NCBI RefSeq assembly: GCF_900176405.1
Contig: NZ_FWXJ01000011.1
Location: forward strand, 1-64,000
Reading direction: 5' to 3'
DNA from: Polynucleobacter kasalickyi
Lineage (GTDB): Bacteria > Pseudomonadota > Gammaproteobacteria > Burkholderiales > Burkholderiaceae
DNA length: 64,000 nt
Shown: in pieces, positions 39,350-48,051 of the stretch
How the letters are laid out: every line of letters begins with the position of its first letter
Position numbering within the stretch: position 1 is the stretch's first letter
Program-made: the position numbers and the translations under genes
Notes under the pieces: model-generated
The model's input: only the letters and a program-made list of their open reading frames with translations
Database searches by the model: none
Told to the model about the DNA's origin: nothing

Positions 39350-40207
39350 TTATCTTGTTTGATGAAAGTGTTCAGCGGCTTCAAGCGTATTTTGTAACAG
39401 CATTGTGATGGTCATTGGTCCAACGCCACCTGGTACTGGGGTGATCCAACCAGCAACGTATTTCACTTCATCATAATCTACATCCCCACAAAGTTTGCCA
39501 TCCGGTAAACGATTAATGCCTACGTCAATCACAACAGCTCCTGGTTTGACCATCTGACCAAGAATCATTTTTGGTTTGCCGGTCGCCACCACTAGAATAT
39601 CTGCCTCCTTGGTGTGAGCCGATAAATCTTTGGTTTTACTGTTGCAGATCGTGACTGTTGCCCCAGCTTGTAACAGTAACATTGCCATTGGCTTCCCAAC
39701 GATGTTGGAAGCGCCTACAATTACCGCCCTTGCGCCACGAATCGGGTATTCAATGCTTTCCAACATCTTCATGCAGCCATAGGGTGTACAAGGGATAAAT
39801 AATGGTTTACCGGTCATTAACGCCCCAGCATTAGCCACATGGAAGCCATCAACATCCTTATTGGGGCTAATCGATTCAAGAACGGAATAAGAGTCAATGT
39901 GAGCCGGAAGTGGAAGTTGTACCAAAATGCCATGAATGCTGGGATTTTCATTCAATTCATGAATGATTCTGAGTAAATCTACTTGGGATGTATTTTCATC
40001 AAGATTGATTAGTTCAGAATAAATATTGGCATCGTGACAGGCCTTGATTTTATTTCTGACATAAATCTGACTTGCGTGGTTACTGCCGACCAGAACTACA
40101 GCCAATCCTGGTTTTGTTCCTTTTGCAGTTAATATTGCGGAGTTTGTAGCTATTTCAGTGCGTAGTTGTTTCGATAGGGCATTACCATCTATTATTTTTG
40201 CGGGCAT
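39350..40207 (-). CDS. folD: Bifunctional methylenetetrahydrofolate dehydrogenase/cyclohydrolase
   Basis: FolD interconverts 5,10-methylene-, methenyl- and 10-formyl-THF with NADP, feeding one-carbon units to purines and initiator tRNA. The 285 residues show the catalytic YVRNKIKAC (Lys about residue 55), [12 protein letters not shown] (about 95), [22 protein letters not shown], the NADP-binding [16 protein letters not shown] (about 165-180) and [16 protein letters not shown] at 40207 lies 10 nt after the response regulator stop. Confidence 0.97.
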   Translation of the reverse strand: MPAKIIDGNALSKQLRTEIATNSAILTAKGTKPGLAVVLVGSNHASQIYVRNKIKACHDANIYSELINLDENTSQVDLLRIIHELNENPSIHGILVQLPLPAHIDSYSVLESISPNKDVDGFHVANAGALMTGKPLFIPCTPYGCMKMLESIEYPIRGARAVIVGASNIVGKPMAMLLLQAGATVTICNSKTKDLSAHTKEADILVVATGKPKMILGQMVKPGAVVIDVGINRLPDGKLCGDVDYDEVKYVAGWITPVPGGVGPMTITMLLQNTLEAAEHFHQTR

Positions 40208-40217
40208 AGTTTCATTT

Positions 40218-40850
40218 TTAAGAAGTTTTTTCTGACAGCGCTAAGCGCAGTAAGTCAGCTACAGTATTCACGTTGAGTTTCTCCATAATGTTGGCTCGGT
40301 GTGCTTCGACAGTTTTAATTGAGATGGTTAAATCATCGGCAATTTGCTTGTTTAATCGACCAGCAACAATTCTTTCTAAAACTTGTCTTTCTCGTCCAGT
40401 GAGTTTACTCAGTAAATTTTGATTATTTTTTTGTAAATTCGCGTTTTTGTAGGAAGAGCGTGCCTGAATGAGCATTTTCTCAACTAAAGTATGGAGTTCA
40501 TTTTCATTAAAAGGTTTTTCAATGAAATCAATCGCACCTTTTTTCATCGTTGAGACGGCCATAGTAACATCGCCATGACCGGTAATAAAAGCGATTGGCA
40601 TTGGTATGGACTCAGCCAATAAATGTTCTTGCAACTCTAGGCCTGACATGCCAGGCATGCGAACATCTAAAATGGCACAAGCAGTAATCTCACGATCATT
40701 CCCAACGACTGTTTGTAAAAAACGCTCAGCACTACTAAAGCACTTTACATAATAGCCACTACTTTCTAGTAACCAGCTTAAGGAATCACGGACTGCTTCA
40801 TCATCATCTACAACATAAATGATTTCACGCGTTTTTTCATTTGTCGACAT
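40218..40850 (-). CDS. FixJ-type two-component response regulator
   Basis: This 210-residue FixJ/NarL-type regulator has a receiver domain ([12 protein letters not shown], phospho-acceptor Asp in [12 protein letters not shown] about residue 60, TGH at the threonine site, [10 protein letters not shown]) and a C-terminal LuxR-type HTH ([25 protein letters not shown] with [12 protein letters not shown]). It is the obvious partner of the PAS sensor kinase encoded 121 nt upstream on the same strand. Target genes are unknown. The close divergent aceE operon is a candidate by position only. Confidence 0.9.
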   Translation of the reverse strand: MSTNEKTREIIYVVDDDEAVRDSLSWLLESSGYYVKCFSSAERFLQTVVGNDREITACAILDVRMPGMSGLELQEHLLAESIPMPIAFITGHGDVTMAVSTMKKGAIDFIEKPFNENELHTLVEKMLIQARSSYKNANLQKNNQNLLSKLTGRERQVLERIVAGRLNKQIADDLTISIKTVEAHRANIMEKLNVNTVADLLRLALSEKTS

Positions 40851-40971
40851 ATTTAATATGATTTAGAGTGAATTTAACCTTAGTTTAAAACGATTTTGAA
40901 AAATTGTTAAAAAAAACACCACATAAAACAACTGCATTTACTTAAAGCCTTAAACATTGAAGTATTTTTTG

Positions 40972-43515
40972 TTAAGAAATAGTCTCTGTTGGTAAGAGCA
41001 CCACAAAAGTACAGCCACTCTCGCGGGCTAAATAACTTTCCGAATTAACCTCTTGAATTGCCTCATCGTTATTATTGACCACAAAAAGGCGACCTTGGTG
41101 AGACTCAATCACTGAGCGACAAATATTCAAGCCCATGCCCATACCTTCAGTTTTAGTACTGTAAAAAGGTTCGAAAATACGGGGAATCAAAGCTGAATTG
41201 ATCCCTAGACCATTGTCGACAATTCGAATTCTTAACATTTCATGGGGTGATGACTTATCGAAATCGACAATTAAATAAATTGGTTGTGACATGGATCTCA
41301 GATGCACAGGTGTTGAACTCCGCATCGAGTCGATCGCATTTTTTAGCAAGTTGACAATGACTTGTTCAATGAGAACAGGGTCAACAAAACAGTCTGGTAA
41401 ATCAGTAGGTAACAGTGACCTAATTTCTAGGTTATACCTTTTGGAGTCAATTTCTGCAAGTTCAATAGATTGTTGAATAATATCTTCGATTCGGCAAATA
41501 ATTCTTTGCGGAGCACTTCTTTTTACGAAATTTCTAATACGTTGGATGATCGTCCCAGCACGTAATGCTTGTGCGGAAGCTTTTTCGAGGGCGGGTAATA
41601 TCTCTGACTGAAACGTGGGATCTGCATAGTTCTTTACCCGTGTAATGACTCCCATACAGTAATTATTAATAGCCGCGAGAGGTTGATTTAACTCATGGGC
41701 AATCGATGAAGCCATCTCGCCCATGGTTGTCAAACGACTAGAGAATTGCAGTTTTTCTTCTTGCTTCCTTAAATTTTCTTCCGTCTGTTTCCTCAGGGTA
41801 ATGTCCGTTGTAATTAGCAATTGAGCTAAATGACCATCGGTCCAGGGGATATACCGCCTGCGTACTTCATACCAGTTTTCATTATGGGATGGCAGTTGAA
41901 CTTCAATCGAGTCCCCCGTAATTGGTGTCAGCATAACTGATGGTAAGCCAGCATAAATATCAATACTATCGTCATCCGCCAAATCATTGTTGATTAGGTT
42001 CGACTCATTCCCAATTAATTGCATATGCGCTTTTGCCGAGTTACCAAACATTTCTCGATATAAGCCATTCGTAAATAATAATTCACCATTTTTAGGATTA
42101 ATTACTGAAATGGCGGCATCTAAACCTTCCAGTACCGTAATAAATCGTTGTTGAGAAATCGCTAATTCTTCACGAATTCTTTGTGGTTCAGAAATATCAA
42201 TTAAGGAATTGATCCACCCCGTTTGACGATTTCTTGCATCGATCATGGGGGATACAAAATTTCTGACAGCAATTTTTTTACCATCTTTAGCTGTAATCGT
42301 AGCTTCAATTCCTTTTACCGAGCCAGTTTTGTTTTTAAAGGCATCATCAAGCTTCAGCATGTTATTGCTAACTTCTTCTTCACTGGACCAAAATGGGAAA
42401 GGGGGATATTTTCCGGATAGTTCCTCTGCAGTCCAGCCAACCATTTTGCAAAATGCAGGATTTACATAATTAATTTTCCCGTCCATGTCGTGTACTCTTA
42501 ACCCAACAGGGTTGGACTCTTCAATAGCACGTCGAAAATTAGTTTCCTTGATAAGGTTTTTTTGAATATCCTGCCGTGACTTCATGTGTCGCCAGATTGA
42601 CCAAAAACTCCATATTACATAAGCGCTTAAGCCGATCACCAACCAATAGAGCATTTGATAATTAATATTACTTGGAGAGGGGTAGCTTTCGGCTTGGAGT
42701 GCAATACTTTCTGGAAACTTAGATAATCGAACTTGATGACTGGCATGCACCTTTGCTAGGTTTTTTTCAGACAAACTTAAGATCGGTTGGCGATTCTCAT
42801 TCAACACCGTGAAGCGATGACGACTCAAAATATCTTTGGGAATGATACGGTTTAAAAGTGCTGGCATAGAATACAAAACAGCAATATGGTGGTTTGTAGT
42901 ACTAAATATTTGAGCTGGTTGGACATACCAAAAGACTAATGAACGATTACGATTAATCGCTTGATTAGAACTGACTGAGTCAAGGCTAAATAGATGCCCA
43001 TATTGCCCATTGCCTGACTTCAATGCCTCTTGAAGAGTTTCCTGATAGTTATCTTGGATGATGTTTTTGACTACAGGTCCGGTAGTCCAATCTGCTGCAC
43101 CATTAATTGGGTATTTAAGAGTGCTCGTATTATCAGTAGAGATTGCTCTAATTTGTAAAATTTCAGTATGTCTAGAGAGTAAATCTCCAGTGCGTTGATA
43201 AAACTCTATGGTTGAACTGGAGACGTTTTCGTTAAATACCTTACTGAGGATTAAAAACTCTTCTTCGTTTTCATCAAAGTTCACTTGAATTCTTTGTTCT
43301 GAATAATCAACATCTCGAAATAAAGTGATTTCTACTTGTCTAGTTTCTTGATTGTTGAGTGTCCACAAAATAGTAAACATCGCAACCATAAAAAGCATGC
43401 TTGCAATAATAGGTGTGTAAAGATAATCTACGGATTGATGTGAAAAAAGTTGCGTTGATTTTGTTCGCTTCGACCAAAGCCTAAGTGGCAGTATTTTTTT
43501 AAGTTTAAATATCAT
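40972..43515 (-). CDS. Membrane-bound PAS-domain sensor histidine kinase (FixL/DctS-like)
   Basis: The 847 residues comprise a TM helix (about 34-54), a large periplasmic sensor region of about 230 residues, a second TM (about 288-308), two PAS domains (NFRRAIEESNPVGLRVHDMDG, given as two blocks, from about 328; RFITVLEGLDAAISVINPKNG from about 457), a HisKA box SIAHELNQPLAAINNY (about 608-623), N box LLKNAIDSM, DNGLGI and GMGMGLNICRS. The NQPLAA form of the H-box is typical of FixL/DctS-type kinases. The signal is unknown. It is divergent from aceE and heads the kinase-regulator-folD-prlC-xth run. Confidence 0.9.
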   Translation of the reverse strand: MIFKLKKILPLRLWSKRTKSTQLFSHQSVDYLYTPIIASMLFMVAMFTILWTLNNQETRQVEITLFRDVDYSEQRIQVNFDENEEEFLILSKVFNENVSSSTIEFYQRTGDLLSRHTEILQIRAISTDNTSTLKYPINGAADWTTGPVVKNIIQDNYQETLQEALKSGNGQYGHLFSLDSVSSNQAINRNRSLVFWYVQPAQIFSTTNHHIAVLYSMPALLNRIIPKDILSRHRFTVLNENRQPILSLSEKNLAKVHASHQVRLSKFPESIALQAESYPSPSNINYQMLYWLVIGLSAYVIWSFWSIWRHMKSRQDIQKNLIKETNFRRAIEESNPVGLRVHDMDGKINYVNPAFCKMVGWTAEELSGKYPPFPFWSSEEEVSNNMLKLDDAFKNKTGSVKGIEATITAKDGKKIAVRNFVSPMIDARNRQTGWINSLIDISEPQRIREELAISQQRFITVLEGLDAAISVINPKNGELLFTNGLYREMFGNSAKAHMQLIGNESNLINNDLADDDSIDIYAGLPSVMLTPITGDSIEVQLPSHNENWYEVRRRYIPWTDGHLAQLLITTDITLRKQTEENLRKQEEKLQFSSRLTTMGEMASSIAHELNQPLAAINNYCMGVITRVKNYADPTFQSEILPALEKASAQALRAGTIIQRIRNFVKRSAPQRIICRIEDIIQQSIELAEIDSKRYNLEIRSLLPTDLPDCFVDPVLIEQVIVNLLKNAIDSMRSSTPVHLRSMSQPIYLIVDFDKSSPHEMLRIRIVDNGLGINSALIPRIFEPFYSTKTEGMGMGLNICRSVIESHQGRLFVVNNNDEAIQEVNSESYLARESGCTFVVLLPTETIS

Positions 43516-43696
43516 CTAGTCATTTTGCTTCATTCGCGAATCTTCGAGAAGTTTTTTTCAAAAGATGCAAAGAATAACTTCATTGAATAATAGTTATATT
43601 TCATAATATAAAAAATAACTTCGGAATGTGAAATAGTTCTTGTGTTTTTTTTTACCAAATCTTAGACTAATTCAACAACTTAAAGTGGAGATTAAA
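43516..43696. other. Divergent promoter region between the sensor kinase and aceE
   Basis: 181 nt of very AT-rich sequence with a 10-bp self-complementary ATTCGCGAAT about 15 nt before the kinase start and two copies of AATAACTTC (one followed by ATT, one by GG) in the middle. These could be regulator sites for pdh or the kinase, but no known operator is matched. Promoter hexamers could not be fixed. Confidence 0.4.
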
Positions 43697-46393
43697 ATGG
43701 CAACAATTCCAGAGCAATTGGGCTCAATTGATAATCAGTCTGACATTGATCCAGTAGAAACAAAAGAGTGGTTAGAAGCCATTCAGGGGGTCATTCAAGC
43801 TGAGGGTACCAGTCGAGCTGCTTTTCTAATTGATCAACAAATTTCATATGCGAGGATTAATGGTGTAGACCAACCCTTTCATGCCGAGACTCCTTATATC
43901 AATACAATTCCGGTAGAACGACAAGCACGTATTACTGGCGATCAAGAAATTGAACATACGATTCGATCATATACCCGCTGGAATGCCATGGCGATGGTGT
44001 TGCGGGCTAATAAATCGACTAATGTGGGTGGTCATATTTCTTCTTTTCAGTCGGCAGCAACTCTTTATGATGTCGGTTATAACCACTTCTGGCATGCTCC
44101 ATCTGAGCAACATGGTGGTGATTTAATTTTTGTTCAAGGCCATTCTGCTCCTGGCGTGTATGCCAGAGCTTTTATGTTGGGACGTTTAACTGAGGAGCAA
44201 TTAGATAATTTCCGTCAAGAAGTCGGCGGAAAAGGCATTTCTAGTTATCCTCATCCATGGCTGATGCCTGATTTCTGGCAGTTTCCAACTGTTTCAATGG
44301 GCCTTGGTCCGATCATGGCAATCTATCAAGCTAGGTTCATGAAGTATATGGATGACCGTGGCTTAGCGAAAACAGAAGGCCGTAAGGTTTGGGCATTTTT
44401 AGGCGACGGCGAAACGGATGAGCCTGAATCCTTAGGTGCCATTGGTATGGCTGGTCGTGAGCATTTGGATAATTTGATCTTTGTGATTAATTGCAATTTG
44501 CAAAGACTTGATGGTCCAGTCCGCGGAAATAGTAGCATTATTCAGGAACTAGAAAGAGAGTTTCGCGGTTCCGGTTGGAATGTCATCAAAGTGATTTGGG
44601 GTACGCATTGGGATGCGCTTTTTGCAAGAGACAAAAAGGGTATCTTAATGAAAAGACTCGGTGAAATCGTTGATGGTGAGTATCAAACTTTAAAGTCTAA
44701 AGATGGTGCTTATGTAAGAGCTAAGGTATTTAATACTCCTGAGCTAGCAGAACTAGTCGCTGATTGGAGCGACGAAGATATTTGGAATTTGAATCGTGGC
44801 GGACATGATCCCCATAAGGTTTTTGCGGCATTTCATTCCGCTGCAAATCATAAAGGTCAACCAACCTTGATTCTTGCTAAGACAATCAAAGGTTATGGCA
44901 TGGGAAGTTCTGGCGAGGCGATGAATATTGCTCACCAGCAGAAAAAAATGGGCATGGAAGATGTCAAAGCATTCCGAGATCGTTTTCGTTTGCCAGTAAA
45001 AGATGAGGATTTAGAAAACGTACCTTATCTGAAATTTGCTGAAGGTAGTCCAGAGTTGGAGTACATGCGTAATCGCAGGATGGAGTTAGGTGGTTATTTA
45101 CCGCAAAGACGTTCTAAAGCGGAATCCATGAATGTGCCTACCTTAGAAACGTTTGCAGCGCTGTGTCAGGCTACAGTAGAGGGTAGAGAAATTTCTACGA
45201 CGATGGCTTTTGTCCGTATGCTGAATATGATCATCAAAGACAAAGAAATTGGCCAACGGGTAGTACCAATCGTCCCGGATGAGTCTAGAACTTTCGGTAT
45301 GGAAGGTATGTTCCGTCAATTAGGTATTTGGAGTCATATTGGTCAGCTATATGAACCTCAAGACCGTGATCAGTTAATGTTCTATAAAGAAGATAAAACT
45401 GGACAGATATTACAAGAGGGGATTAATGAAGCCGGGGCCATGTGCGATTGGATTGCTGCAGCGACTTCCTATTCAACTCATGGCGTACCGATGTTGCCGT
45501 TTTATATTTTTTACTCAATGTTTGGTTTCCAAAGGATTGGCGACTTAGCATGGGCTGCGGCTGATATGCGTTCACGTGGGTTCTTACTAGGTGGTACTGC
45601 TGGTAGAACAACTTTGAATGGTGAAGGTCTCCAACACGAGGACGGCCATAGTCATTTATGGAGTGCCACAATTCCTAACTGCGTGAGTTACGACCCAAGC
45701 TTTAGCTTTGAATTAGCAGTGGTGATTCAAGAAGGTATGCGCCGAATGCTAACTGAACAAGAGGATGTGTATTACTACATTACTCTCATGAATGAAAATT
45801 ATGCTCATCCAGCAATGCCTAAGGGCGCTGAGCAAGACATTTTGAAAGGTATGTATCACCTATCAAGTACTGGGACTGCAAAAGCTAAATTAAAGGTACA
45901 GTTATTAGGTAGTGGCACCATTTTCAGAGAAGTAATTTTCGCTTCTGAAATGTTATTAGAAGAGTGGGGCGTTGCTGCCGATATTTGGGGTTGTCCAAGC
46001 TTTACCGAATTAGGACGAGATATTCAAAGGGTCGCTAGAACCAATTTATTAAACCCTACTGAGCCAACGGTGTTATCTCATGTCGAATCCTGTTTGAAGG
46101 ATCATGCTGGCCCGGTGATTGCAGCTACTGATTACATTCGTGCATTTGCAGAACAAATTCGTCCAGCGATTCAACAAGCTGGTAAACGTTATACAGTCTT
46201 GGGAACTGACGGATTTGGTAGATCGGATACCCGTGAGAATCTACGACATTTCTTTGAGGTTGACCGTCGTTGGATTACTGTCGCTGCCTTAAAGGCGTTG
46301 GTTGATGATGGCAAACTAGAAGCCAAAGTGGTGGCGCAAGCGATTGCTAAGTATGAATTAGATCCTAGTAAACCAAACCCAATGTCCGTTTAA
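43697..46393 (+). CDS. aceE: Pyruvate dehydrogenase E1 component, homodimeric type
   Basis: E1 decarboxylates pyruvate with thiamine diphosphate and acetylates the E2 lipoyl arm. The 898 residues match AceE: TNVGGHISSFQSAATLYDVG (about 109-128), the ThDP-binding GDGETDEPES with INCNLQRLDGPVRGNSSIIQ (in blocks, about 235-280), IPFYIFYSMFGFQR-type helper region and a C-terminal domain with LGTDGFGRSDTRENLRHFFEV (in blocks). The ATG at 43697 has GTGGAG 6 nt upstream; earlier in-frame starts in the leader lack this. First gene of aceE-aceF-lpdA. Confidence 0.98.
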   Translation: MATIPEQLGSIDNQSDIDPVETKEWLEAIQGVIQAEGTSRAAFLIDQQISYARINGVDQPFHAETPYINTIPVERQARITGDQEIEHTIRSYTRWNAMAMVLRANKSTNVGGHISSFQSAATLYDVGYNHFWHAPSEQHGGDLIFVQGHSAPGVYARAFMLGRLTEEQLDNFRQEVGGKGISSYPHPWLMPDFWQFPTVSMGLGPIMAIYQARFMKYMDDRGLAKTEGRKVWAFLGDGETDEPESLGAIGMAGREHLDNLIFVINCNLQRLDGPVRGNSSIIQELEREFRGSGWNVIKVIWGTHWDALFARDKKGILMKRLGEIVDGEYQTLKSKDGAYVRAKVFNTPELAELVADWSDEDIWNLNRGGHDPHKVFAAFHSAANHKGQPTLILAKTIKGYGMGSSGEAMNIAHQQKKMGMEDVKAFRDRFRLPVKDEDLENVPYLKFAEGSPELEYMRNRRMELGGYLPQRRSKAESMNVPTLETFAALCQATVEGREISTTMAFVRMLNMIIKDKEIGQRVVPIVPDESRTFGMEGMFRQLGIWSHIGQLYEPQDRDQLMFYKEDKTGQILQEGINEAGAMCDWIAAATSYSTHGVPMLPFYIFYSMFGFQRIGDLAWAAADMRSRGFLLGGTAGRTTLNGEGLQHEDGHSHLWSATIPNCVSYDPSFSFELAVVIQEGMRRMLTEQEDVYYYITLMNENYAHPAMPKGAEQDILKGMYHLSSTGTAKAKLKVQLLGSGTIFREVIFASEMLLEEWGVAADIWGCPSFTELGRDIQRVARTNLLNPTEPTVLSHVESCLKDHAGPVIAATDYIRAFAEQIRPAIQQAGKRYTVLGTDGFGRSDTRENLRHFFEVDRRWITVAALKALVDDGKLEAKVVAQAIAKYELDPSKPNPMSV

Positions 46394-46405
46394 GGAGTGA
46401 TAGTC

Positions 46406-48043
46406 ATGACGAATTTAACCGAAATCAAAGTACCTGACATTGGCGATTACAAGGATATTCCAGTGATCGAAATCCATGTCAAGGTGGGCGATACTGTAAA
46501 GGCAGAGCAATCCATCATTACCCTCGAGTCTGATAAGGCAACTATGGATGTGCCAAGTTCAGCATCTGGGGTTGTGAAAGAATTACGAGTCAAACTTGGT
46601 GATAATGTTTCTGAGGGAACTGTTGTGTTAGTCCTCGAGGAAGTAAGTGCTACAGTTCAAGTTGCAACTCCCGTGCAGGCGGCTCCAGTCGCAGTGCCTT
46701 CTGCACAGGCCGTAAGTGCTTCCACAGCTCATCAAGCAATCGAAGTTCGTGTGCCTGATATTGGGGACTATAAAGATATTCCCGTCATTGAAATTCATGT
46801 CAAAGTTGGAGATGTTGTCAAAGCTGAACAATCACTGATTACTTTGGAGTCTGATAAGGCTACGATGGATGTGCCAAGTTCAGCATCTGGGGTTGTTAAA
46901 GAAGTGAAAGTGCAATTGGGTAATTTGGTATCCGAAGGAAGTGTAGTAATTCTTTTAGAGTCAGCAGCATCTAGTACCTCGGCAGCACCTGCGCCTACTA
47001 TTGCTCCTGTGAATGTGGCAAACCCATCAGCTAACCAGCCGCCAGTACCTGTCGTGCAAGTTCAGTCATCTCCAGTCGCAACATCTGGAACCACGGCTGT
47101 GACTTCTATGCCTGTTGTGAATGCAACGGTAAGTCATGCTAGTCCAACGGTTAGAAAATATGCTCGTGAGTTAGGCGCTGATATTCGTCAAATTACTGGT
47201 ACGGGGCCAAAGGGCAGAATTACGCAAAATGACGTAAGAGATTTTATAAAACAAATTTTAACAAGTCCAAAAACGACCAGCGCAACGAGTCCAACTCCTG
47301 CGTCTGGAGGGTTAAATTTACTACCTTGGCCAAAAGTTGATTTTAAAAAGTTTGGTGAAATTGAATCCAAGCCACTATCAAGAATTCAGAAAATTTCTGC
47401 GGCTAACTTGGCCAGAAACTGGGCGATGATTCCTGCTGTGACCTATCACGAAGATGCTGATATTACTTTGCTCGAGAGTTTTCGGGTTGAGACGAATAAG
47501 AGCAATGAGAAGTCTGGTGTGAAGGTAACCCTCTTGGCCTTTTTAATGAAGGCTTGTGTACAAGCCCTTAAGAAATATCCAGAGTTTAATAGCTCTTTAG
47601 ATGGTGACGAGCTAATTTTGAAGAAGTATTTTCATCTTGGTTTTGCTGCAGATACACCGAATGGCTTAGTTGTTCCTGTGATTAAGGATGTAGACAAAAA
47701 AGGTGTCATGCAAATTGCCCAGGAAACAAGTGAATTGGCGAAATTAGCTAGAGATGGTAAGTTAAAACCGGATCAGATGCAGGGAGCTTGTTTTACGATT
47801 TCATCGGTAGGTGGTATTGGTGGTACTTATTTTGCACCAATTATTAATGCGCCAGAGGTAGCCATTTTAGGTGTGAGCAAAGCCGCTATGAAGCCCATTT
47901 GGGACGGTAAACAATTTAATCCGAAATTAATTTGTCCGCTATCGTTGACCGCAGATCACCGAGTGATTGATGGTGCGTTAGCGACGCGCTTTAATGCCTA
48001 TATCGCTGAACTCTTAAGTGACTTCCGTCGCGTTACCTTATAA
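46406..48043 (+). CDS. aceF: Dihydrolipoamide acetyltransferase (E2 of pyruvate dehydrogenase)
   Basis: E2 forms the core of the complex and passes acetyl groups to CoA. The 545 residues carry two lipoyl domains (about 3-77 and 113-187), each with the lipoylation motif ESDKATMD, Ala/Pro-rich linkers, a peripheral subunit-binding domain (ASPTVRKYARELGADIRQITGTGPKGRI in blocks, about 230-258) and the catalytic domain with LTADHRVIDGALATRF near the end (active His). AAGGAG at 46392-46397 supports ATG 46406; an in-frame GTG at 46397 overlaps it. The two lipoyl domains are nearly identical in protein and share a 32-nt identical block. Confidence 0.97.
   Translation: MTNLTEIKVPDIGDYKDIPVIEIHVKVGDTVKAEQSIITLESDKATMDVPSSASGVVKELRVKLGDNVSEGTVVLVLEEVSATVQVATPVQAAPVAVPSAQAVSASTAHQAIEVRVPDIGDYKDIPVIEIHVKVGDVVKAEQSLITLESDKATMDVPSSASGVVKEVKVQLGNLVSEGSVVILLESAASSTSAAPAPTIAPVNVANPSANQPPVPVVQVQSSPVATSGTTAVTSMPVVNATVSHASPTVRKYARELGADIRQITGTGPKGRITQNDVRDFIKQILTSPKTTSATSPTPASGGLNLLPWPKVDFKKFGEIESKPLSRIQKISAANLARNWAMIPAVTYHEDADITLLESFRVETNKSNEKSGVKVTLLAFLMKACVQALKKYPEFNSSLDGDELILKKYFHLGFAADTPNGLVVPVIKDVDKKGVMQIAQETSELAKLARDGKLKPDQMQGACFTISSVGGIGGTYFAPIINAPEVAILGVSKAAMKPIWDGKQFNPKLICPLSLTADHRVIDGALATRFNAYIAELLSDFRRVTL
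46544..46575 (+). repeat. 32-nt identical block, copy 1 (first lipoyl domain of aceF)
   Basis: This stretch coding MDVPSSASGVV is identical base for base to 46865-46896 in the second lipoyl domain. Flanking sequence encodes the same residues with many synonymous differences, so the identity looks like recent local gene conversion or slippage. Confidence 0.7.
46865..46896 (+). repeat. 32-nt identical block, copy 2 (second lipoyl domain of aceF)
   Basis: Second copy of the block at 46544-46575, 321 nt downstream and in the same reading frame. Confidence 0.7.
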
Positions 48044-48051
48044 GGATCATT

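Noticed and set aside
43640..43696. Longer aceE start in the leader
   Set aside because: The stretch is T-rich and unconserved, while GTGGAG precedes the ATG at 43697.
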